Assembly: GCA_002428325.1 (NCBI GenBank)
Contig: DIVR01000052.1
Location: 11,141-75,140 of the forward strand
Direction of reading: 5' to 3'
Length of the DNA stretch: 64,000 nt
DNA from: a bacterium UBP4_UBA6127
GTDB lineage: Bacteria > UBP4 > UBA4092
Position numbers and translations under genes: made by a program. Shown here piece after piece: positions 8,377-16,201 of this stretch; within the stretch, counting starts at the first letter, position 1; every line of letters starts with the position of its first letter. The notes beneath the pieces were generated by a model that did no database searches, was not told where the DNA came from, and worked only from the letters and a program-made list of their open reading frames with translations.

Positions 8377-9162
8377 ATGTTTATAACAGATACATTTTTA
8401 AATTTTGCTGTCCAAATTGCTGATTCCGGTGTCGTAAATTCTGGAAATGCCCCTGTTTTCCCCTCCGGCTTCTCAACTTTCTTCAAGATATTAACAAATT
8501 GCGTTCAACAGAGTGGTCCGTTTGGAAAATTGATTTTACTAATCTTACTATTATTTTCCATTGGGTCATGGGCCATCATGTTTGACCGGTGGCGTTATTT
8601 TAAGAGAATTAACCAGGCAAGTAAACAATTTTTAGAAGAAGTCTGGTCAAAAAAGAGAATGTCATTGGAAATAGCTCAGTTTTCCATGAGAAATCCAAGT
8701 CCCTATGCCCAGATTTATCGGGTTGGTAATATGGAATTAAACGTTCTTCAGGGAGATACTCCTGTTAATACATCCATTTTGCCTGGGACGATAAAATTAT
8801 CCCTCTTGGAAAGAGCGATTGAAAATGTTATTTCCGAAGAAACCGCTAAAATGGAGAAGAACCTTTCTTTTTTGGGAACCACTGCCAGTGCAACCCCCTT
8901 TATTGGATTACTTGGAACGGTTTGGGGTATTCTGGCAACCTTTTATCAAATGGGTGTATCCGGTTCGGCCAATTTTACAACCATCGCCCCCGGATTAGCG
9001 GAATCCCTGATTGCAACAGCAGCAGGTCTGGCTGCTGCCATTCCGGCAGTCATCGCTTATAACCATTACATTCAAAAAGTCAGAAGTGAAACCAATAAAA
9101 TGTATCATTTTTCCGGTCAGTTTTTAAATCATGTGGAACAAAATTACAGGATATCCGATTAA
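8377..9162 (+). CDS. tolQ: TolQ/ExbB-type proton channel subunit
   Basis: The 261-residue protein belongs to the MotA/TolQ/ExbB family, which uses proton flow to energise TolA/TonB across the periplasm. It has a hydrophobic segment at about residues 48-70 and the diagnostic pair of C-terminal helices: TTASATPFIGLLGTVWGILA near residue 168 and LAESLIATAAGLAAAIPAVI near residue 207. The N-terminus has a longer periplasmic segment than E. coli TolQ. The following genes (TolR, TolA/TonB-like, TolB, Pal, CpoB) identify this as the Tol system rather than Exb or Mot. Confidence 0.92.
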   Translation: MFITDTFLNFAVQIADSGVVNSGNAPVFPSGFSTFFKILTNCVQQSGPFGKLILLILLLFSIGSWAIMFDRWRYFKRINQASKQFLEEVWSKKRMSLEIAQFSMRNPSPYAQIYRVGNMELNVLQGDTPVNTSILPGTIKLSLLERAIENVISEETAKMEKNLSFLGTTASATPFIGLLGTVWGILATFYQMGVSGSANFTTIAPGLAESLIATAAGLAAAIPAVIAYNHYIQKVRSETNKMYHFSGQFLNHVEQNYRISD

Positions 9163-9171
9163 GTATTCCTT

Positions 9172-9585
9172 ATGTTAAGACGCCGACAAGTTCAATATAC
9201 TCCTCTGGCCAGTATCAATGTTACTCCTTTTGTGGATGTTACTTTGACCCTGCTGGTTATTTTTATGGTCGTAGCTCCAGCCCTGCACCAGGGATTGAAT
9301 GTCCAATTACCAAAGACTCAGAGTAAAGGAACGGATGTTTCCGGTAAATGGGTTGTTACGATTTCTGAAAAAGAACAAATATATCTAAATGAAAGGCCTG
9401 TTACTATCCAGGAACTGAGCCAAAGAATGCAGGCTATTTCCCAAACTGACAGTGCCCTGCAAGTATTTATTATTGGAGACAAGAGAAGCGATTATGGAGC
9501 TGTCATAAAAGTTCTGGATATTGTCAAACAGTCCGGAGTTCAAAAAGTCGGGATAGTAACCGAATTTGAAAATACCACCCGATGA
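9172..9585 (+). CDS. tolR: TolR/ExbD-type subunit
   Basis: The 137-residue protein has the ExbD/TolR layout: a short cytoplasmic N-terminus, a single transmembrane helix carrying the essential aspartate (INVTPFVDVTLTLLVIFMVV, D22), and a periplasmic domain ending in LDIVKQSGVQKVGIVTE. Together with TolQ it forms the proton-driven motor in the inner membrane. It lies nine bases after tolQ and 12 bases before the TolA-like gene. ExbD and TolR are hard to separate by sequence; the context of tolB and pal favours TolR. Confidence 0.92.
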   Translation: MLRRRQVQYTPLASINVTPFVDVTLTLLVIFMVVAPALHQGLNVQLPKTQSKGTDVSGKWVVTISEKEQIYLNERPVTIQELSQRMQAISQTDSALQVFIIGDKRSDYGAVIKVLDIVKQSGVQKVGIVTEFENTTR

Positions 9586-9597
9586 AGATAACCCGTC

Positions 9598-10449
9598 ATG
9601 ACAGATTTTTATAACAGTATAGATAATCATTCAATACGCAAAGCACTCATAAGTTCGATAATTATCCACTTCATCATCGTGCTTCTAATCTATTTTGGTT
9701 CTATATTGACACCAAAACCAAGCTACCTTTTAGGCGATGTCTATACGGTTAATTTGACCGGAATGCCGATGGCTTCAGGCACCTTGCAGCCATCCCAAGG
9801 AGCTGTTCCTTTATCCCTGCCAGAGGCTCCGGCAAGTTCTAAGGGTAAATCAGATGCCGTATCTCCTATAAGCGATAAGGTAACACCCAAAACATTTAAT
9901 ACCAAAACAGACGATGCTTTTCCCTTAAAGATCAAGACACCGCAACTTTCTCAGGCTAAACCATTGATTCGATCAATATTTAATCAGGGAAATGACACAG
10001 AGAAAACCAACCCATCAACTAAAGCGGGTCCAGAAATCAAAAAGTTTTCCGGTGGAACCATGTTGGGCGCAGTCAAAGGGAATAACCATTCAACAAATGC
10101 TTCAACAGGAACACCGGGTAGTAATATGGGAAGTTCCATGGGAGGAATGCAGGGTAAACCCTTTCCTGATCCATACTATTTGCAGAAAATCCAGGAGAGA
10201 ATCACTCAAAATTGGAGTCCCCCAGAAGGAATTATTGGGAGAAATAAACAAATGAACCTTTTGGTTTATTTCTCTATTAATCGTCAGGGGAAAATCAGCA
10301 GTGTAATGATTGAAGAGCCTTCAGGTTCGACTGTTTTGGACCAATCAGCAATCAGAGCTGTCCAATTATCAGACCCTTTACTCCCAATTCCGGCTGTGAT
10401 TAAGGAAGATATGTTAAAAGTTCATTTTAAATTTACCTATAATAGCTGA
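9598..10449 (+). CDS. TolA/TonB-like energy-transducing protein
   Basis: The 283-residue protein has one N-terminal transmembrane helix (about residues 17-36, ALISSIIIHFIIVLLIYFGS), a low-complexity linker rich in Pro, Ser, Lys and Gly, and a C-terminal TonB/TolA domain starting at about residue 195 (PYYLQKIQERITQNWSPPEG) with FSINRQGKISSVMIEEPSG and a hydrophobic finish. It should span the periplasm and link the TolQR motor to TolB/Pal at the outer membrane. The C-terminal domain looks more TonB-like than E. coli TolA, as is common outside the gammaproteobacteria, so I leave the symbol blank. Position between tolR and tolB supports the TolA role. Confidence 0.85.
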   Translation: MTDFYNSIDNHSIRKALISSIIIHFIIVLLIYFGSILTPKPSYLLGDVYTVNLTGMPMASGTLQPSQGAVPLSLPEAPASSKGKSDAVSPISDKVTPKTFNTKTDDAFPLKIKTPQLSQAKPLIRSIFNQGNDTEKTNPSTKAGPEIKKFSGGTMLGAVKGNNHSTNASTGTPGSNMGSSMGGMQGKPFPDPYYLQKIQERITQNWSPPEGIIGRNKQMNLLVYFSINRQGKISSVMIEEPSGSTVLDQSAIRAVQLSDPLLPIPAVIKEDMLKVHFKFTYNS

Positions 10450-10465
10450 TTAGAGGTTAGAAAAA

Positions 10466-11764
10466 ATGCTGAATAATCATAAGAAACTTACTATATTAAT
10501 AATTACATTATGGATTCTCTCATTTTCATTTTCCTTGGCTACGGATGTCTATATCGGTTCAATATATTCGGTTGGGAAAAAATGGAATATCTTAATGACT
10601 CCCTTTCAGCCGATGCCCGGTTCACAAAAATCTGATGAAATGGATCACTTATGGTCCATAGTTAAAAATGATCTTGAATTTTCGGGATATTTCAGTGTTA
10701 TCACTGTTCAAAAAGTCCCCACCATGCCCAATTCTCCGAATTTTATTGATTTAGGGTTTCTACAAACATTAAATTTGGATAACTACACCCAGGGGGCCTA
10801 TTCCCTTTCAGGAAACAGGCTTTATTTGGAAGCTGATTTAATGAATCCCCAAACAGGATTACGGCTTTGGGGAAAGAGATATCGGGGAAATATCGAATTA
10901 AACAGGGAAATGGCTCATCGATTCTCCGATGAAATAGTTAAAAATGTAACCAGCTACATGGGTATTGCCAATAGTAAGATTACTTTTATTGGTAAATCAG
11001 GGACTTCAAAAGAATTATATATGATGGATTATGATGGAGCTAACATGGTTCAGCTAACACATGATAAATCCATTACATTATCTCCTTCCTGGTCTCCAGA
11101 TACCACCCATATTGCATTTCTTTCCTATAGAGATGGTTATCCGGGCATTTTTGTCATTAATGTAGCGACCCGAAAAATCAGAAAAATCGCTTCATATAAA
11201 GGGCTCAATTCATCGCCCGCATGGTCTCCAGATGGTAAATGGATAGCTGCCATGCTCAATAAAGATGGGGATGAAGAAATTTACCTCCTGGATCCTTCTG
11301 GGCAAGGAGAACCCAAGAGAATTACTTTTAGCAGAGGGATTGATACTTCACCTGTATGGTCTCCAGACGGTAAACAACTCGCGTTTGTATCAAATCGTTC
11401 CGGAGGACCTCAAATATATATTATGGATGCCGATGGTGCGAATGTCAGAAGACTGACTTTCCAAGGCAGTTATAACACATGTCCAAGCTGGTCCCCCCGA
11501 GGTGATATGATTGCATATGCTTCACAAAATGCAGGCGGTTTCAATATATATGCGATTTCTGTAAATGGACAAAATCCCATACAGGTTTCTTCTTCAGGTG
11601 GATCTAATGAAGAACCTTCCTGGGCGCCTGATGGGAATCATATTATCTTTAGCTGCAACCGAGGAGGCAATTCCCAGTTATATACCATGTCATTGAATGG
11701 TAATGGACAAAAACAACTTACCCGTTTATCCATTAGTTGCAGTCAACCCAATTGGTCTAGATGA
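10466..11764 (+). CDS. tolB: Tol-Pal system protein TolB
   Basis: TolB is the periplasmic partner of Pal and of TolA. The 432-residue protein has a signal peptide (hydrophobic residues 8-24, ending near SLATDVY), an N-terminal domain (about 30-160) and a six-bladed beta-propeller seen as repeats of SP.WSPD (SPSWSPDTTHIAF, SPAWSPDGKWIAA, SPVWSPDGKQLAF, CPSWSPRGDMIAY, EPSWAPDGNHIIF, QPNWSR). It starts 16 bases after the TolA-like gene. The following 149-base gap before pal is AT-rich, with no strong hairpin that I can see. Confidence 0.95.
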   Translation: MLNNHKKLTILIITLWILSFSFSLATDVYIGSIYSVGKKWNILMTPFQPMPGSQKSDEMDHLWSIVKNDLEFSGYFSVITVQKVPTMPNSPNFIDLGFLQTLNLDNYTQGAYSLSGNRLYLEADLMNPQTGLRLWGKRYRGNIELNREMAHRFSDEIVKNVTSYMGIANSKITFIGKSGTSKELYMMDYDGANMVQLTHDKSITLSPSWSPDTTHIAFLSYRDGYPGIFVINVATRKIRKIASYKGLNSSPAWSPDGKWIAAMLNKDGDEEIYLLDPSGQGEPKRITFSRGIDTSPVWSPDGKQLAFVSNRSGGPQIYIMDADGANVRRLTFQGSYNTCPSWSPRGDMIAYASQNAGGFNIYAISVNGQNPIQVSSSGGSNEEPSWAPDGNHIIFSCNRGGNSQLYTMSLNGNGQKQLTRLSISCSQPNWSR

Positions 11765-11913
11765 TTCTTGTCAACCGATATGTAACATTTTAGGTATAGA
11801 AATTGTTTTATTCTTTTCATTGAAGTCATATTTTGTATTTGATAAGATTAAACAAGTAACTTTTGTTAAAAAACTAATATAACTTGTTTATTTAAAGGGG
11901 TGAAAAATTAAAA

Positions 11914-12516
11914 ATGTTTTTTGAATTCAAAAAATCTTTATCTGTTAAACGTAGCTTAATGATATTAATGCTGATAGGTTTATCCGTCATGCTCATGATA
12001 TCAGGTTGCGCACGCAAGACGGGTGCCGTTAAAAGCCAGAAACTGGATGAGACTCCTTCTCAGCCAGCAAAAGTTGATGTACAGACTCCTCCGGCTCCTG
12101 TCGAACAAGTCGCACCACAGCCATCCGTTGAAGATGATAATGCAAATGCACAAGATGCCACTAAACCTCTAGCTGTAGCTTCCTCTGCAATTAGTTCTGT
12201 TTATTTTTCTTTTGATAAATATGATCTATCTGATGAAGCCAGAGAGACTTTAAAAAAGAATGCCCTATGGCTTAGGGATAACGCAACTGTTAAAGTGATT
12301 GTTGAAGGCAATTGCGATGAAAGAGGTACCGTGGAATACAATTTGGCCCTTGGTGAAAAACGTGCCAAATCAGTAAAAGACTATTACATTTCTCTAGGTA
12401 TTCCCGCAGCCCGCATTCAAACTATCAGTTATGGTGAAGAACGTCCTGTTGATCCAGCTCATGATGAATCTGCCTGGGCCAAAAATCGTCGTTCTGAAAC
12501 AAACATCTTGAAATAA
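11914..12516 (+). CDS. pal: Peptidoglycan-associated lipoprotein Pal
   Basis: Pal anchors the outer membrane to peptidoglycan and interacts with TolB. The 200-residue protein has a long signal sequence with lipobox MISGC (C32 is the predicted lipidated cysteine), a Pro/Gln/Val-rich spacer, and a C-terminal OmpA-like domain: VYFSFDKYDLSDEA near residue 97, VEGNCDERGTVEYNLALGEK and the end motif KNRRSETNI. The peptidoglycan-binding Asp/Arg pair is in place (DERG...NRR). A GGGGTG ribosome-binding site lies upstream of the ATG. A 17-bp hairpin follows the stop codon. Confidence 0.95.
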   Translation: MFFEFKKSLSVKRSLMILMLIGLSVMLMISGCARKTGAVKSQKLDETPSQPAKVDVQTPPAPVEQVAPQPSVEDDNANAQDATKPLAVASSAISSVYFSFDKYDLSDEARETLKKNALWLRDNATVKVIVEGNCDERGTVEYNLALGEKRAKSVKDYYISLGIPAARIQTISYGEERPVDPAHDESAWAKNRRSETNILK

Positions 12517-12521
12517 GCAGG

Positions 12522-12560
12522 TTGAAAGAGGATGAAATATCTGATTTCATCCTCTTTCAA
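12522..12560 (+). terminator. Strong hairpin after pal
   Basis: The arms 12522-12538 and 12544-12560 are perfect 17-base reverse complements with a five-base loop. It starts six bases after the pal stop and 35 bases before cpoB. The downstream sequence TTATTAAGTT is only partly T-rich, so it may be a partial terminator or an mRNA 3'-end stabiliser that raises Pal over CpoB. Confidence 0.75.
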
Positions 12561-12594
12561 TTATTAAGTTGGATTTAATCCAGGGGGTGTTTTC

Positions 12595-13470
12595 ATGATG
12601 ACCATTTTTAGAACAATGAATCATATTCTATTATTCATATTATTAATTCCTTTTTCATTCATACTTACAGGATGTGTAACCTCAGAAAAAACATTAGACC
12701 CCATCTATGCAGATATTCAGACTCTGAGACAACAAATTTCCAGTACTCAACAGGAACTCGCTCTTCTCCGGCAGGATGTTAAGAAGGATACTCAAGAGGA
12801 ACTGAAATCCCTGAATGGGAAAATGGATGATTTCCAATCCTCATTTGCTGATGTAAAAGCTAATACAGAATTAAATACCCGTGATTTGAATATCATCAAT
12901 AACCGGTTAGATGAATATCAGGAGCGTATCTCTAAATTTGAAGAGAAATTAGCATCTTCTGAGAAGGATACTAATCAGCGGCTTGAATATTCAGTAAAAA
13001 ATCTGGAAAACAGGATAAGCGTATTAGAACAGAAAATGAGTAATTCTGGGAATACTTCAAATATTGAAGGAATGAATCAATCCTCACCCATCGGTTCGGG
13101 AAATGACGCAAAATCCTTATTATCCAAAGCGGAACAAGCATATCAAAAAGGATCATTTGCTGAAGCTCTCACCCTTACCAATAATTACATAGATACTTAT
13201 CCGAATGATAATGACATACCTTCCATAAAGTTTATCCAGGGACAAGCCTTGTCGGGATTAAAAGAAAATAGTAAATCATTGGAAGTTTTTAGCGATTTCA
13301 TAAAGAATTATCCTGAACATGAAAAAGTCCCGGCCGCTATGCTCAAACGAGCCCTTTTATATAAGGAACTCAAAGAAAATAATAAGCAGGTTGATGAGTT
13401 AAAGTCGTTAGTAAAGAAATATCCCTTATCGCCCGAGGCTGAACAAGCTTTAGAAGAATTAAAGCAATAA
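12595..13470 (+). CDS. cpoB: Tol-Pal associated TPR lipoprotein CpoB/YbgF
   Basis: CpoB coordinates outer-membrane constriction with septal peptidoglycan synthesis through the Tol system. The 291-residue protein has a lipobox (ILTGC, C27), unlike E. coli CpoB which is a soluble periplasmic protein, a long coiled coil (about residues 35-140, heptads with IQTLRQQISSTQQELALL), a Ser/Asn linker and a C-terminal TPR-like domain (from about residue 175, LLSKAEQAYQKGSFAEALTL, then further repeats). The start is ATG 12595, with an adjacent ATG at 12598; GGGGG upstream is the binding site. Its position directly after pal supports the call. Confidence 0.88.
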   Translation: MMTIFRTMNHILLFILLIPFSFILTGCVTSEKTLDPIYADIQTLRQQISSTQQELALLRQDVKKDTQEELKSLNGKMDDFQSSFADVKANTELNTRDLNIINNRLDEYQERISKFEEKLASSEKDTNQRLEYSVKNLENRISVLEQKMSNSGNTSNIEGMNQSSPIGSGNDAKSLLSKAEQAYQKGSFAEALTLTNNYIDTYPNDNDIPSIKFIQGQALSGLKENSKSLEVFSDFIKNYPEHEKVPAAMLKRALLYKELKENNKQVDELKSLVKKYPLSPEAEQALEELKQ

Positions 13471-13497
13471 TATATTATTAATTAGTTTTTTTAATAT

Positions 13498-13540
13498 AAA
13501 AGGGGCAAACCTGTGGAATTTACAATGGATTGCCTCTTTT
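13498..13540 (+). terminator. Hairpin terminator after cpoB
   Basis: AAAAGGGGCAA (13498-13508) pairs with TTGCCTCTTTT (13530-13540) with one G-U pair and a 21-base loop. The right arm ends in a T-run. It lies 28 bases after the cpoB stop and separates the Tol-Pal cluster from rpoN. Confidence 0.65.
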
Positions 13541-13588
13541 ATCAGTTATAATGAATAACGTTGGGAATATGGTCAGGTTACAATTATT

Positions 13589-15040
13589 ATGATTAAACAG
13601 AAAATCAACCAGATTCAAACACAAAAAATAATCATGACCCCCCAGCTTCAACAGGCGGTAAAGCTTCTCCAATTAACTACCTTAGAACTACAAACACTGA
13701 TTGAACAGGAACTAGAATTAAACCCTGTTTTAGAGATAACAGAGCATTCCCAGGAAGACTCCGTTGAATCCTCCAGCTTAAATATATCGGATAAGGAAAT
13801 ACCTAAAGAAAATGAAACCATGAACTCATCAGATTCTAAGGCTATTGATGAGTTGAATATTCAGGAATTTTATCCTGATGATAGAAACTGGGAATCCTTT
13901 GATTCATCTGAAGATTATTCTGAATCAAGAGATGGTTATTTATCAGAGATTCATCAGCAATCAAAAGATATTTATGAACATCTATTATCACAATCCCATT
14001 TTTTAAAGCTAAATCCTGAAGAATTGAAAATTGCGGAAAGCATTATTGGCAATTTAGATACGGCAGGATACTTACGAATACCCCTCGAAGACTTGGCAAA
14101 ACTCCATTCTACAGATATTCAATCTATAGAAAAAGTCCTTTTTCAGATCCAGACACTTGATCCTCCGGGTATAGCAGCACGAGATTTAAGAGAGTGCCTA
14201 TGCTTACAATTAAAGAGCCGCAATATTGATAATGATACGGTCGCTTTATTGTTAGATACGGAGAATTTTAACGATTTTGTAAACCATCATTTTCAACAGA
14301 TTGCACGAAGAACAAACCACCGATTAAATGAAATCGAGAAAGCTGCCCAAATAATTGCGACCTTCAACCCCAAACCGGGGCACCAGTTTAGTCAATCAAT
14401 ACCTCATTATGTAATTCCCGATGTCATCATCCAAATACATGATGGGGAATATGAAATCATTATGAATGATGATCGATTGCCTCAGCTAAAAATGAGTACA
14501 ACCTACCTGAATATGCTTAAAAATAAGGATAATATACCTCAACAGGATTATGATTTTGTTCTGGATAAGTTTAGGGCAGCCCGTTCATTAATTCGTAATA
14601 TTGAGCGTCGCAGAAAAACTATTTTGGAGGTCACCCAGGAAATTGTTAATACCCAAAAAGACTTTTTAGAAAAGGGTGTCGATAAATTGAAACCCTTAAA
14701 ATTAAAAGAAATTGCCGATAAATTAGGAATTCATGAATCGACTGTCGCCCGAGTTACCAGTAATAAATATGTCCATACTCCCCAAGGGACGTTTGAGTTG
14801 AAATACTTTTTCAGTCCCGGATTAAGTAAAGAAGATGGTTCATCAATTTCCGTAAGAACTATTCGGACAATGATTCAAGAATTAATCTCACAAGAAAATC
14901 CTGCCCATCCCCTTTCTGATCAGACGATTGCCGATATTATCACCAATAAGAATATTAATATTGCCAGGCGCACAGTAGCCAAATACCGTGAACAGTTAAA
15001 AATCCTTCCTGCTCATTTAAGAAAATCACATATAAAATAA
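13589..15040 (+). CDS. rpoN: RNA polymerase sigma-54 factor
   Basis: RpoN directs RNA polymerase to -24/-12 promoters that need an AAA+ activator. The 483-residue length is typical. Region I is rich in Gln/Leu (QTQKIIMTPQLQQAVKLLQL), region II is acidic (about residues 50-110), the core-binding and helix-turn-helix regions follow, and the RpoN box is present as ARRTVAKYRE (residues 459-468). IHESTVARVTSNKYV is the conserved DNA-binding segment. No bacterial enhancer-binding protein, PTS-Ntr gene or hpf lies next to it, unlike the usual rpoN neighbourhood. A TATAAT at 13547-13552 could be its own -10, without a good -35. Confidence 0.96.
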   Translation: MIKQKINQIQTQKIIMTPQLQQAVKLLQLTTLELQTLIEQELELNPVLEITEHSQEDSVESSSLNISDKEIPKENETMNSSDSKAIDELNIQEFYPDDRNWESFDSSEDYSESRDGYLSEIHQQSKDIYEHLLSQSHFLKLNPEELKIAESIIGNLDTAGYLRIPLEDLAKLHSTDIQSIEKVLFQIQTLDPPGIAARDLRECLCLQLKSRNIDNDTVALLLDTENFNDFVNHHFQQIARRTNHRLNEIEKAAQIIATFNPKPGHQFSQSIPHYVIPDVIIQIHDGEYEIIMNDDRLPQLKMSTTYLNMLKNKDNIPQQDYDFVLDKFRAARSLIRNIERRRKTILEVTQEIVNTQKDFLEKGVDKLKPLKLKEIADKLGIHESTVARVTSNKYVHTPQGTFELKYFFSPGLSKEDGSSISVRTIRTMIQELISQENPAHPLSDQTIADIITNKNINIARRTVAKYREQLKILPAHLRKSHIK

Positions 15041-15114
15041 AGTTGGTTTAATTTTCCAGTCTTTTACCGTATTATATTTCCATTAATCAATGATTCAGTG
15101 AAAGGTTATCCAAT

Positions 15115-16191
15115 ATGCTTCTAGGAATAATAATGGCTGGCGGCCGTGGTGAACGTTTCTGGCCTAAATCAAGAAAATCCATGCCTAAACAGCTTTTAGA
15201 TGTTTTTACAGGGACTCCTTTGATCCAGGAAACTGTTTTACGATTAAAAGATTTAATTCCAATAGATAATATTTATGTCATAACCAATAAAATTATTGCT
15301 TCTAAAATAAAAGATTATGCAACTTCTCTGAATCTGGAGAATATTGTTGCCGAGCCCATGGGGAAAAATACAGCTGCAGCCATAGGAATAATGGCTATCT
15401 ACTTAAATAAAAAATACTCAAATCCAACTTTATTGATAGCGACGGCCGACCATGTTATTCCGGATCATGCCTTATTTTTAAAGCATGTTTCAGTAGCAGC
15501 CGAGATTGCTGAAAAATATAACGGACTTGTAACTTTTGGAATAAAACCTACTTATCCGGAAACCGGTTTTGGTTATATCAAATCAGGGAATGAAATCAAA
15601 ACGATTAATGGAATAACCGCATATCAAATTGATCGATTTGAAGAAAAACCCGATATTGATACTGCCATCCAGTATATGGAGAATGGCAGTTTTTTCTGGA
15701 ACAGTGGAATGTTTTGTTGGAAATGTGAAACTATCCTAGAGGCATTTAAGATACATATGCCGGATTTATATCAAATGCTTATGAGGATTGAATCAGCCAT
15801 TGATAAAGAGCAATGGCCAGAAATTCTTGATGAGATATATCCAGACCTTCAAAGTATTCCAATTGATAAAGGAATTATGGAAAAAGCAACCAATTCCATC
15901 GTATTGGAATCAAATTTTGGCTGGCACGATATTGGGTCTTGGGTAACTCTGGAAGCCATTCGTACTAAAGATGGGCATAATAATGTCCAAATGGGACCTG
16001 GAATATCCATTGATTCTGAAAACAACATCATTGTTTCAGAAAAGCCATTTATCGCAACCCTTGGGGTCAAGGATATGATAATTGTCGCTTTGGAAGACAC
16101 TCTTCTTGTCTGCCCAAAAAATAAGGCCCAGGAAATCAGAAAAGTCATTCAGGAAATGGAAAAAGTGCCTGATTATACAAAATATCTTTAG
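15115..16191 (+). CDS. Mannose-1-phosphate guanylyltransferase
   Basis: The enzyme makes GDP-mannose from GTP and mannose-1-phosphate for surface polysaccharides. The 358-residue protein has the nucleotidyltransferase signature IIMAGGRGERFWPKSRKSMP, the PKQLL segment (from residue 24), the ATADHVIPD motif and the ETGFGYIK and FEEKPD blocks. It lacks the C-terminal phosphomannose isomerase domain of bifunctional ManC/AlgA, so it is the single-domain type. It may feed the mannosyl-type GT4 enzymes near the end of the window. It converges on the amidase gene with only 10 bases between the stops. Confidence 0.93.
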   Translation: MLLGIIMAGGRGERFWPKSRKSMPKQLLDVFTGTPLIQETVLRLKDLIPIDNIYVITNKIIASKIKDYATSLNLENIVAEPMGKNTAAAIGIMAIYLNKKYSNPTLLIATADHVIPDHALFLKHVSVAAEIAEKYNGLVTFGIKPTYPETGFGYIKSGNEIKTINGITAYQIDRFEEKPDIDTAIQYMENGSFFWNSGMFCWKCETILEAFKIHMPDLYQMLMRIESAIDKEQWPEILDEIYPDLQSIPIDKGIMEKATNSIVLESNFGWHDIGSWVTLEAIRTKDGHNNVQMGPGISIDSENNIIVSEKPFIATLGVKDMIIVALEDTLLVCPKNKAQEIRKVIQEMEKVPDYTKYL

Positions 16192-16201
16192 ATAATATTT
16201 A

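Noticed and set aside
13547..13552. TATAAT before rpoN as a full promoter
   Set aside because: No -35 of acceptable match lies 15-19 bases upstream, so I did not list it as a feature.
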